Part shown: positions 13,520 through 24,929 of the stretch, piece after piece
Layout: each line of letters opens with the position of its first letter
How positions within the stretch are numbered: position 1 is the first letter of the stretch
From: Bugula neritina
Taxonomy: Eukaryota > Bryozoa > Gymnolaemata > Cheilostomatida > Bugulidae
Assembly: GCA_964035545.1 (NCBI GenBank)
Contig: OZ037769.1
Span: forward strand, 5,429,429-5,493,428
Direction of reading: 5' to 3'
DNA: 64,000 nt
Notes under the pieces: model-generated
Seen by the model: the letters and a program-made list of their open reading frames with translations, nothing else
The model's database searches: none
Told to the model about the DNA's origin: nothing
Position numbers and translations under genes: made by a program

Positions 13520-16098
13520 ATGAAGAGTAGAGCAGTGTTGACCTGCGTTTTACTGGGCTTTTTGAGTTGCAATTGTTCAGCTCAATCCATACAATGGTTT
13601 TACAGGTAAGAAGAAAATATATTTCGTATGTCATCTTTTAAATTTTATTCAATTAACTCTGAAGATGCGCACAGTAGTATCCAAAAGATAAGTTTGCTTT
13701 ATTAATTTAGATAAATAAAGTAGTAAAAAAATGTTTCCTGTTTGTTTTTAATTTTAGCACCAGTAAATTGTGCCTTTGGAGTAAATTGAAACATGCATGA
13801 ACAAAATATTTGCCAGTTTCTACCCATTTACTGGCAACTACAATATCCTACTAACTAATGATTTAGAGCTCCTGTAACTTGATTACATACGTGATGTTGT
13901 AGAGATTATGTACCATTCAACACGGTCTGGGATTTACAGTCTAGAAGATTAGACCGTGTGCACTCTATGTTAGACAATTTATGGTTTCAAGACAGTTTTT
14001 ACAGACTACCAAGAATTCCAGCATTGATGATGCAGGTATGATGGTTATTTACTTGCAGTTTACACTAAGCTTAATAGCTAGTAATAGGATTGTGCTACAA
14101 TGAGAAATATATTATAGTTGTCATGAGTAGAAACTATTCAAGAGCCACTTTGTAAGCTGAACATATATTTACACCATAGTTTGCAAGTTTGCCAAACGTT
14201 TAGACTCACTAAAATTTAACTATTTACATTTTCTCTCTTCAGTAGTCAGTTGACAGTATAAAGAGTTATAACACGGCTGTGCATATTAGTTACAGCTACA
14301 ACAGTTATATTATTGTAGTTGGCAACTTATTATTAAAAAATAATTTTATAGTACATGCACGGAGTCTAGTATATATATTCATATATCACCAGGGCACTAG
14401 TATTTTCATTAACACAATCATTTGGGGAGTGTGTTTAGAAATAAGGATGCAATTCCTTGAGCTGCACAGTATACTCAGATTAAACATTTTTGTACAACTT
14501 GTATAACAGTTTAAAAATAATTTCGATGCCAACTTCAAGTTTCAGAAAAAATTTACTAAAAAAGGGCTTTTAATCACCTATATTTAAAAAAGGTAGTACT
14601 AAGCCAATTGAACTTGATAACACTGAATTGAGAATGTTTATTATGCTTCCCCACTATAGAATCTTAGAACTGGAGAAGGGAGATGTAGAGGAAACACAGA
14701 GTTTCTGCATGACCAACCACATTCTAATTTCGATGGTCTACCAAATGAGATAGATAGATGGCCAGATTCTCATTGGGTTCCAGAGCAAACAAGGAGACCC
14801 AACTCTTGTCATCACATACCAAAGGTTTGTGGCTTAAAAGCCCTTTGTCAAATGTTGATTTACGATTTAGTGGAAATTGAAAAGCTTTGAGATTAGCTAA
14901 AATTATAAAAATTATGCAATAATTGTATTATTTGACAGGACACTGAGCTGTCAAGGGAAAGATTAGTAAGTGAGCCGAGGCATGATGAAATGCAACAAGG
15001 TGAGGAGCATCAGCAAATAGAAGAAGAGGACAGGCAAAGAACATCAGAAGAAAATGCTCGTCTCAAATCACACCAAGCTTTGCAGGAAAAGCTAAGACAA
15101 GAGAGAAAAGCCATGGAAGAACAGCAGAGAAGAATGCAGGAGGAAAGGCAGAGAAGAGTGCAGCAGGAACAACAGAGAAGAATGCAGGAGGAACAACAGA
15201 GAAGAATGCAGGAGGAACAACAGAGAAGAATGCAGGGGGAACAGCAGAGAAGAATGCAGGAGGAACACCAGAGAAGAATGCAGGAGGAACACCATGAAGC
15301 TCTGAGAAGGTCAAGAGATGAATTTAGACGCAACAGTCAGAGATCAAAGTACCACAATCACAACCAGGGGAGGTAAATCATTATTTTAAAATTGCACTTT
15401 GTAATGGGTACTTTCAACATCATATACTTTATAAAAAATTCGAACACAGATATTAAGGCTAGAAGAATACGGTAAAGCTTATAATTATTACCTGTCTTAG
15501 CATAACTAGTAGCCATATAATATATAAAAATGACATGGAAATTTTTAATATAGCAGGTTATAAAAATGCCATTGTGATTACGAAAGCAATTATTATACGT
15601 TGTAGGAACCAAGAGACTCTAGAAATTATAAAGCACCAGGTGACTGGTTACGATCCCGATGACATCATCGTTAAGGTGTCCAATGGTGTGGCCAAAGTCA
15701 GTGGAAAACATATATGTCATTGTGATGAGAACTGCATAACCCGGGAGTTTTCTCGTTCTTTCTCTCTTCCAGCTGGCACAGAGCCAAATTCCTTACGAGC
15801 CACAATGGACATAGATGGTAACATTAGAATAGTTGGTAAGAAAACAAGACACCACACAGACTGGTCACATGACCTTAATCTTACAGTACAAGGAGTGGGA
15901 ATACCGCAGTCTACCAGACCTAGTGTTGACGAATTGAAAAGTTGTAGTAAGGGGGGAATAAAACTGAATAAAATAAACAAAAGAACTGGAAAGGCGCACA
16001 TAGATGAAGAATATAAATACTCAGAAGAAAGAAAGCCTGTGGTTGATCCATTGAATGAGGATTTTGACGACAGTTACGTAGAGATTGAGGAGTTGTGA
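13520..16098 (+). CDS. Secreted or ER-targeted small heat-shock protein with octapeptide coiled-coil repeat
   Basis: Five exons, 13520-13605, 13903-14035, 14660-14824, 14939-15372 and 15606-16098, join in phase to encode 436 residues. Residues 1-21 look like a cleavable signal peptide (VLTCVLLGFL core, CSA|Q site). A hydrophobic/aromatic N-terminal arm follows (about 22-128), then a Q/R/E-rich helix with seven EEQQRRMQ-like octapeptides (188-243). The alpha-crystallin domain spans about 276-351: GYDPDDIIVKVSNGVAKVSG, then REFSRSFSLPAG and DGNIRIVGKK are family hallmarks. A V-x-I motif (VGI) in the tail could serve as the IxI oligomerisation motif. Family members are ATP-independent chaperones, mostly cytosolic and about 150-250 residues, so the signal peptide, repeat and length are unusual. 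The tail ends EIEEL, without a KDEL-type ER retention signal. The domain call is firm; the location is inferred. Confidence 0.88.
15116..15283 (+). repeat. 24-bp in-frame coding minisatellite
   Basis: Seven tandem copies of gaggaacagcagagaagaat-type 24-mers, inside exon 4 of the sHSP gene. Each encodes one octapeptide (EEQQRRMQ consensus; variants ERQRRVQ, GEQQRRMQ, EEHQRRMQ). Open frames on the opposite strand here are shadows of the repeat. Confidence 0.92.
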
Positions 16099-17279
16099 CC
16101 CCTTAAAACTAACGGTGTAAATGAACTATTGATTTCAAAACAAATGTACATATTTATTACCTTAGGTCTGTTTACCAATTATTTTAATATATTTGTATTG
16201 ATTTTGCTTTAGATTAGCCATTATTATTGTAAAAAATGTAATTTAAACTCTGTTGAAATCTCTTTACACAAATTGTAATATTTAAAAGAACTATTAGTAT
16301 TACATATACATTTTATCTTGCAAATTTCAAATCTGAATTTAGCTGTTTGAGAGTAAACCACCCAAAAACCAAATTAAACGATATCTTTCACAAACTTTCA
16401 ACTTTGATACATCAAACTATTTTCATATTATTTACACAAACATATATTTTTATATAGAAATAAAAAACAAAACATTTGCTCAAAAATTAAATACTACATT
16501 AACAGTGAGTTAAAGCCATGCTGATTGCCTTTACAATAGAATATCCCGCTAAGATTTATGCCCTATGGACTCTTTAAAAAATAATCAGCGAAAAGTTAAG
16601 CTAAACAGTCAGTGGTATTAAGCCGCACAACACAATACTTAAAATTTATTACATTACCAAGTCGAAAATTCTATGTCGGCAAAAAATTCCCATGTAAGTA
16701 ATCAAAAATACTGCTAAGTATGATTTACCAAAATCTACAAAATTTTGAACTAACCATGATAACACAACAAAACAAAGTGCATGTTTTCTAAAATGCAGAC
16801 CAATTCATAAGTATAACAATTGCGGCAAGTTATAATGATCCCAATATCCTATCCATAACTTCTCATAGCTTAGTTTGCTTTGCATTATTCCATCTCAAAA
16901 ACATTGACTTACTAGTAAAACTTCTAGTAGAATTTCTGCTATTAATTATCAGTAAATATAAAGACTTGCTTTAATGATTATGCCTTGAAGGTTTCAGCAA
17001 ATCAATACAGCCATCCTAGGCTTAGGATAATAGAATAAGGCAAAACAAATTAAGCCTAGATAAATAATTAAATAACAAAAAGAATAAAACAATAAAATTC
17101 GCCCAAAGTTATTTTAATATTGAAGGCAAAGATATAACGATTCAATAGATGTGAACGGAGTGGTGGTGTTAAGCCTGACAAAATACATATAATGCACAAA
17201 ATTGGGCTGGATTGAGTGAAGGACATCTAAACCAAAGATTGTCTATTAGAAGTTAAACTTTCATATAATAGTGATAAAA
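16099..17279. other. Convergent spacer between the sHSP and tetraspanin genes
   Basis: Holds the 3' ends of two genes transcribed toward each other. An ATTAAA (about 16372) and an AATAAA (about 16460) are candidate poly(A) signals for the plus-strand gene. Nothing else is seen. Confidence 0.5.
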
Positions 17280-20200
17280 TTAGAGTAATCTGTGTTTCTT
17301 GTTGCGTAGGCCACCAGCCAGATAGCAAGACACAACCACACCAATAACCTACAAGTAATCACCAACACTACAGTAAGTTCTGGTTTATACTGCGGAATGT
17401 CTAACAACTAGTGTTACTAGTGGTTCCTTCCAAGGAAAATTTTATTCAAATAATGGAAAGCTTGAAAAGGGGTAATAAAACTTATGGTCGTGGCTTGGAA
17501 ATGTAGTGCATTGGGTGGGTTAAAGCAAAATTACGGCAACTGTGCAGTAGAATACATGGCCCTACACTTACTGCACAGCTTGGTATTAGCAAAAAAGATG
17601 ATTGCTGCAGCTAACATCACCACCTTGAAAGGTCAGACACACTAAAGTCTACGTCAGGAAGGGATTAGATCAATGTACACACAGACTTGTGCCTAGAATC
17701 AGAAGACCGTGAACTAAAAGCACAGTCAAAGTGAGGGTGACACACCATTACCTTGAGATTTCTAGATAGATTATGCGAGAGAAGGCAGCAGTACCCTTAC
17801 ACCTCGTACTCCTTTCTGACAGCGCGGGCAAGACAGCAGGAGAAGACAATACCCATCACCTGGATACACGGATATACAGAAGCACAGCAATTTATTTATA
17901 CAGTACAATGAGACAAAACCACAAACTACACAGCTGCAGATGGGAGACAACTCTAAGACTAATATACTGACCAATAGGAACGCTGATGTGTAGTTTATGA
18001 TGCTTGACTCTACATAGCATGCACCCATTACCAGCAAGGATAATCTCGAATTTATATATTAAATATATTGCAGGCCAGTTGTTACAGAATGTATCAGTTT
18101 TATTTTAGATTAACTACATTTTTAAACCAATATAGACAACTCTTTATGAAGTAGAGCAAAGAGAATCAAATTTTCCCAACAAAAGAGACATTCATCATTA
18201 TTTGAGAAGACAACTTCAGCATATTCACATCCATGAATCGATGTTTTGAGAGCAGCCATTTCTTTTTTTCTAGAACATTAGCCCATTTTCCTAGATTATT
18301 TCCTGGGATAAAGGCCTTAAGAAAGATCTTATGTAAGACTGTTTTTGCTTGAGGGCCCTATATTAACTGAATGTGGAGTAATACTATTTATAATAATTGT
18401 ACGTAATTGTACCATTATCTACTTAGCATAGGGCAGATTTTTTCATCAAATAAGTAATGTGCAATGAGATATTATCTCATTGCACAATGTTTCTAAATGT
18501 CATCAATCATCGTTGATCACGACATAGCCACAAATGTAATGGAGTTGTCATTTCTATGTTGAAAATAACTCATGGGGACCCAAAAGTCACAAAGACAAGC
18601 CATTCACTATAGGTTTATAAGCTAATGATGAATAGCCTAGAAGATAATGACTAACTCTAGGATATTTACACGCCTATGTTCTAGGAATCTGAGGAGTTGG
18701 AGGTTAAAGCTTACTCCAAACTACATTATATTTCCTATTTACATTAACCTATAGAAATGATCCCTGAGCGTAATGCAAATCGAATGCCAGTTGAGCAAAG
18801 CTAAAAGCAGCACTACGCCTACTAAACTCCATACCCTTCTTCCAAACAACCGAAAATAGAGCTTTGAATCTTCCACCTTCTCTCATACCACACTTACCTG
18901 TATAACAGCTAAAGCTATGCCTACTGCTCCGATGTAGTACACGTTCTTTTCAAATATGTCTTCCACAGATGATACGCAACCCTAAATGTCAAACATTTTG
19001 AAAATTAATTATTCTTGAAGCAAAAATATCGTTGTAAAGTAAGAAATTTTGCTGTAGATTAAGAAAATTGTGCAACTGAATAATGCAGCAGTCATAATAA
19101 TAATAACTACTCTAAGGTGAAGGCAACTTCAAATGAATCTTGAAAAATAACATTTCATGAAAATTGTCTGTAAAAGTCTACAAGATGCAAACCTTGTTAT
19201 TCAGTGTTGGGGAACTGGAGTCACATGTTTCAGGTTCATTGTCACAGCAGGACTTTGGGTAGGCTTTGCCAAATGCATCTGGTTGAGCTGTAGTCCAGTC
19301 TTTGGGACCTTCAGTGCCACAGCAATGCCACTATATCATATACAAAGAGCGTTCACTACCAGATGCTGTGCTGCAGCTAACCAGCAGGTGGTACTTATTG
19401 CAGCATTACATAAGCAGAGAGAGCAGATATGCAGATATGGTCTAGTAAGTACGAAGTCATGGGTTCAAACTCCAGCAAAGGTCATTGGTGATGTTACGAA
19501 GAGCATTCAGTCATAATCACTTCAGTGCTACATCTAAATAAGTCTTAAGCCCTATTTAACAAAAACCTTGCCATCAGAGGTTTTTTCACAGGGATGGTGA
19601 CCATAAACTTGCATAAGTTGCTTTTACGTGAGAATGAGTTTGATTTATGTTCTAACAATCCTTTTTACTGATATAGTGGTCCATGGTTTCGAATTATGTG
19701 AATGAATGCTCATTATGAAAAAATTTGTGGTTGCGGTTTGCATGAACTTGTGTTTGTGATTTCATTCCATGTAACTGTTTCCAAACAAAATGAAAAATCC
19801 ATTTGTATAATCGAAAGTTTGTAACCAAGTGAAACAAAAAGCACTAACTGGAGTATCAAATTAACTAATTGAAGAAACATTAGTTGACTGCAAACACTAC
19901 AAGTTCAACACTAGGTATGGTGGACCGAAAAGTTACATATAGAGTTGTCTTACCTTGCTTTGCACATGATCCCAAGTTTGTGTAACTCCGCCTTTCTCTG
20001 GGTCTTGGTAGTTAACCATAGACTTCTTCATTTGGGTGGTAACCAGCTGCTTTATGTCATTGGAATACACAAACCCTGCTATAGCTCCACCAATTTGACA
20101 CACTAGTAGCACCATCATCAAGATGGAAAACTACAATAATTACAGATGAGTGAAAACAGTATTAAAGACTAAAATTTTGTGTTCAAAGTTGCCTTCTTGT

Positions 20201-23200
20201 GAAAGCCCCGACTGAAAAACTATGGAATTCATATTTAGAGCCATGTCTTTTCATCTGCCATTATGGAACATCTACCAGTATCAGATAAAAAGAAAAACTA
20301 ATGCTTATATGTATAAGTGGCTATTACAACAGAGGTATACCCCTTTTCATTGGTCAATACTATATCTTAGATAAATCTGAGGTCAATACCAAACTAATAA
20401 TTACTCAAAATTTAAATGATTTATAGGATTATCAAAACCAAAATTTCCATATTTTTCACCAGAAAACGCAACAGTCTAATAGCTGAGTTACATTTTTACT
20501 ACAAGAATATAGGAGCACCAAGTAACACTTGGTTATTCCAAATTCCACCATCTTTGTAGCAATCACCCAACTCCTGCTCACAGATGGACAGATTTTTTTA
20601 CATGCACATATACAATTCCTTGCTTAATACTGTTATTGCACAAGCTTCTATATGGACTAATGCAACACAATATAACAGCTCGCATACAATGTAACATAGT
20701 CCACGTATGATATAACACAGTCCATATACAAAGTAACACAAGCCTACACACCAAGTGAAGGACATACTATAACTCACTGTTAAAACCATACAGTAGTTCT
20801 CTTTGATGGCACCGCAGCATCCAAAGAATGACACCAGGAAAATGATGAGTCCCACAATGATGAGTAAAATGGCTGGTCCATTAATGTTGGTGCTGAGGAA
20901 ATCCAGGTAGGCCGACAGCTGCGTCTGAACATAAGCACCCACGGCTACCAACGTGATGCCAAACAGCTGAAATCATAAAGGAAACATTCATAGTGCTTTA
21001 CAGAGCAAAGTTTCTGAAGGTAACATCAAAGCTACTATGTGCTCCCTCCGTATTTCACCAAACTATGTGTCTGAAACCTCAATTCGTGGCATAATATAAT
21101 GCCAGATTTAACTCAGAGATCTGTTGAGTTCTGCCATTTTGTCCTACACAGAATATAAGCCATAAAACCAAGCAAACCCCCAATCCGGTGAGAAATAAAT
21201 CCTATAGAAATGGAGAAAGCACTGTATTACCAACAATTTGTCAAACTTGCAAGCCAGAAGAAAGGCTAATCTTCTTCCCAGATGTTGCCATTCCAAGTTA
21301 CCACCGGCAATTTTACATTTAACAGATATGTAGAAACAAGAACTCCAGAGCAGGTAGAACCATTTCAACTATTTGACAACTGTATAGTAGAGCAACAGTT
21401 GCAATTGTTACCGGCTGAGAGTTATTACATGAGCTGTGTGTTAGTATGTAAACCCATAACTATATCCATGAATGTCAGCTTGTCTCACAGCAAGGGAGAG
21501 AAACTACACATTGAGTTTATTTTAGCACAGATACCAACTTTAGTGAGTATACTTGCTTATTTCTATAAAAAATGGTTATAACTTGATGTTTAGTAAGAAA
21601 TGTTAACAATGCACTTCTCTTCTTTTAAAATGATAATACTACACTGGGCATTATTTCTTATGGCTAGAAGACATGAGACATATTCAATTGATATAATAGA
21701 AAACTGTGGGCATTACTACATATAAATCAAAGTAGAAGAACAAAGATATCTAATAAATGCATTATGAAAGCAAAATATATACTTTATGATATATTGGACA
21801 TGTTCTTACCATTTTTATTAAAATATAAATTTTCAGAGTACTTTCTGTTGGACAATTTGGAGTAAATAATTTACTATTGAAAGTAGTGGGCATTTACATT
21901 GAAAGGTGAGTGGTAAAAAAGCAAGCCCGGCAAAGCAATTAGTCAGTGGCTCAATATTAGATCCTAGAGTAGATTTACAGATAAAGCGTAGAGAATATAA
22001 ACCAAACCCCATTGTTAGAGCAAGAGTAAGTAGGCAATACTTTACCAAACAACTACTAAACAGAAGTTACATCTAGTCATTTGAGCTCACTAAAAACAGA
22101 CCAAAGCAGAAAGAATTACAGCATTATGCTGTGAATAATTGATGCGGCATTAATTGTTGTTATTGCTGCTTCAAATTATATATTTGCTTTCATTATTTGG
22201 CTTTCGCTAGAAATGTAAATAGGGGAGGGTGGGGCAAGTTGAACCAAAAATTACATTTTTGAGCATAAGTTTTAGAAGAACTCTTTTGCCAATCCAAAGA
22301 CCAGTGCCATGAAAGTCAGTCATATGTTGCTGTTTTTGTCCATTAAAACTAAATGCATAGACATTTTACTCACTAGAATTTTTTGACTGTAAGGTTTTTG
22401 CCACAATTTTTAGAAAGAGTGCATACAAGAAATATAATCATTGCCTAAATTTTTTGACTGTAAGGTTTATGGCACAATGTTTAGAAAGAGTGCATACAAG
22501 GAATATAATCATTGCCTGAATCTTCTATCGAAAATCATGCAGGAAGAACAGCCCTCGACACGAGCAACAGAATATATAATTATGATGAAATTACAAGAGG
22601 CTTTCAAAATATAATAATAACCACAAAGTCTGCTGTCGGCTTGGAGTTGTCTTCTCTGTACCTGTAACCTCACTAGTTTATCATGGTAGTTTCTTACCAA
22701 AAACTATTAGAGACACTAGACTCTAAAGGTAACATAAAATAAAAAATGAACACAACATTTACCAAACCTGTAGTCAAAAAATTAGTAACAGTAATACTAG
22801 TACTAAGCCTAATACCTTAATTTGAATTTCAATACCAATATAAATCCTTATTCATTATCAGTATCACTATGATTATGATAACAGTAACTTATACTGTTAA
22901 TAGTTATAGTTATAACTATAAGTTATAAAATTAACAGTTACATTAACACTAACACTAACAGTAACTCCAAAAGTACTTTAAAGTTATAGTTAAACATAAT
23001 CATAATGTTATACTAATAATAATACTAATAGTAATAGTAATACTAATACTTATGCTTTAGCTTATAGCTACACTTATAACAATAAGTAAAACATTATGAT
23101 TATCATTATCATTATGACTATGACTATGAGTAACTCAACTTAGTCTTGTACTTGTAGTTATATGCAAGTATATTAAATTTAAATTCGATACTTACAAAAA

Positions 23201-23258
23201 ATATTAAGTTGAAGATAAAAACAAGGTATTTCACACAGTTGATAGGACCTGAGACCAT
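17280..23258 (-). CDS. Tetraspanin
   Basis: Six minus-strand exons, 23258-23196, 20966-20778, 20130-19954, 19330-19193, 18981-18898 and 17348-17280, all phase 0, encode 239 residues, a typical size. Four membrane spans lie at about 11-33, 54-74, 85-106 and 204-231. The short cytosolic N-terminus has the usual Cys (NCVKYLVF); the loop after span 2 has GCCGAIKENYC. The large extracellular loop carries CCG (146-148), PKSCC (168-172), C179 and GC (190-191), giving the six-cysteine pattern of the family. Tetraspanins organise membrane microdomains and bind partner receptors and proteases. The C-terminus (NKKHRLL) lacks an obvious GYxxPhi lysosomal signal. Closest to the CD9/CD63-like type by eye, but subfamily is not settled. 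Introns contain a SINE and repeats. Confidence 0.93.
19431..19615 (+). mobile_element. tRNA-Thr-derived SINE, copy 2 (head deleted)
   Basis: In tetraspanin intron 3, opposite in orientation to the gene. Most of the A-box half is missing (tatggtctagtaagtacgaag), but the B-box-like ggttcaaactcc, the body and the tail align with the other copies. Confidence 0.8.
22377..22519. repeat. 71-bp direct tandem duplication
   Basis: Two copies of a unit starting near ttttttgactgtaaggttt, about 90% alike, in tetraspanin intron 1. They lie just after a 'gggtggggcaagttgaacc' tract that looks like a repeat-element edge. Confidence 0.85.
22850..23110. repeat. Degenerate TAATAG/TAACAC simple repeat
   Basis: Quasi-periodic words such as taatactaatagtaatag and acactaacactaacagtaac in tetraspanin intron 1. 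No coding signal. Confidence 0.7.
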
Positions 23259-24929
23259 CTTGTTTCTATTAATTACGGAAAATTGACGAGTAAAAGAAAA
23301 AAAGTAAAACTTTCAAGTCTAATATTTGTCAAACCACTTGCCAGCACCGAGGACTGTTGGAGGCGAGAATGCTGTAATCAGCGCATGCGCTATATCATCA
23401 TAACAAATATCACGTGGTAAATCATGTGTTTACTAAGCTGAGTTCCTCGTTTTCTATTGCAAGCTGTAGACATGGACATATCAAAATCATCGTGTAATCT
23501 GTTGTCGAAACATTTAATCTAGAAGCAAGGTCTAAACCCAAAACAGCGGCAAGAGAACTAAAATGTTATAACAAGATTTCACACCGAGTATAACTATAAG
23601 ACTAAGTGAATGTAAATTTTGTATGAATATTAAAGAAAATATTATTACTATTAGTATTAGTATTACTATCTATTGTATTAGGCATTAGTATAAGTACACA
23701 ATACTAGTAGTTTGAGTCTTGTATAAACATCAATAGTTTATAACTTTTGTAATCGCCCCCCAAAACACAAACCTTAAACTCAAAGTTAAAGTAAGTTTAA
23801 AGTTAGGGCTTAACCGCTGTCGACCATTGTGAAGTGTGAGCGTATTATAATTATATGGCAATTATTTTATTTTAATTTTTATGACGCCATTCTTTCAGTT
23901 TTACCTTGATTTACTTATCGGTGCGGCTAATGCCTGTGACTCTCCACTTGGTTTTACTTTGACTTTCTGTTTCAATTTGAGATTAAAATTGATCATTGAT
24001 GTTAAGTTTATTTTTATAATTATATTTGATAATGTATGATTATTGGTTATGGCTATCACTAGACACTATCACTATGCCCTGGGCCTAAGCCTATCAGTAT
24101 CGAATCTTATGGCTATAGTATAGACATAATCATGTGTATTTTAATTTTTCATTCATTTTGATATTGTGATTGTCACGAATCCTGAAATTTGAAATCTTCT
24201 AACATGAAAATGAGCGCATTCTTTTCATTTTTATTTTATTCAACATACTCTCATACATTATGATTAAGTATAACTTTATTAAACTTGTAGTTGATGTTAT
24301 ACATATACTAATAATAATACAGGGCAGACCTAGTCAGCTGATTTTGAGAGTGTGATTCTGCAAGCCCAAGGTGGTATCCGTATTGTAACTATTGTATCTT
24401 GATTTGTACCTAAAGAAGGGACAAAGATTACTTTGTTTTAGTTAATAATTAATTGCCTTGTTTTTAATTTTAAATAAACACTTTTGACATCGGAATAATT
24501 TCATTAGAGTACAAGATTTCTACTTGCAATATACCTGTTCAAGTAGCTATTTATCATTTAGAGAGAAAATGCTCAAAGAAAATTCTTAGGTGTATTATAA
24601 CTCCTGTGCAGTAACAGTTTTATGCGAAATACTTCAATATTTGGAATATTGTTAATTTTTGTTAGATATTATTTGAAAATAATGTGTGTTTTAATATATT
24701 TAATACGGATAGTTTTGGTTTTTTATCTAGTGGGTAGCTTTTCTACATTTATGTTTGTAATAGATTTTTATTTGCAACCTTTACTAAAAAGTTAATTTAA
24801 TTATTTGAAAGTTACTAAAAGACTCTTGTAATACAGATTTCTATAAATTTGCTTTGTTCATTGTAGTATTTGATGATTAAATTCAGCAATACTTCAGTTC
24901 TGGCAAATGCTGCATGAGCCGAAACCAGT
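23259..24929. other. Divergent intergenic region: tetraspanin and LIMP-2-like promoters
   Basis: About 1.7 kb separates the two start codons of genes reading away from each other, so both promoters should lie here. There is no clear TATA box or CpG-rich core. No coding exon seen. Confidence 0.5.

Noticed and set aside
14990-15333. Minus-strand frames opposite sHSP exon 4 (Ser/Cys/Leu or Pro/Ala/Phe repeats)
   Set aside because: Antisense shadows of the 24-bp coding repeat.
17771-18037. Overlapping frames on both strands in the last tetraspanin intron
   Set aside because: No splice sites in a matching phase and no recognisable domain. Exons on both sides already join cleanly.
19157-19516. 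Plus-strand 119-codon frame
   Set aside because: Antisense to tetraspanin exon 4 and running into a SINE.
21282-21581. Plus-strand 99-codon frame in tetraspanin intron 1
   Set aside because: Composition looks mildly coding, but there is no acceptor/donor logic, no homologue recognised and no neighbouring exon.
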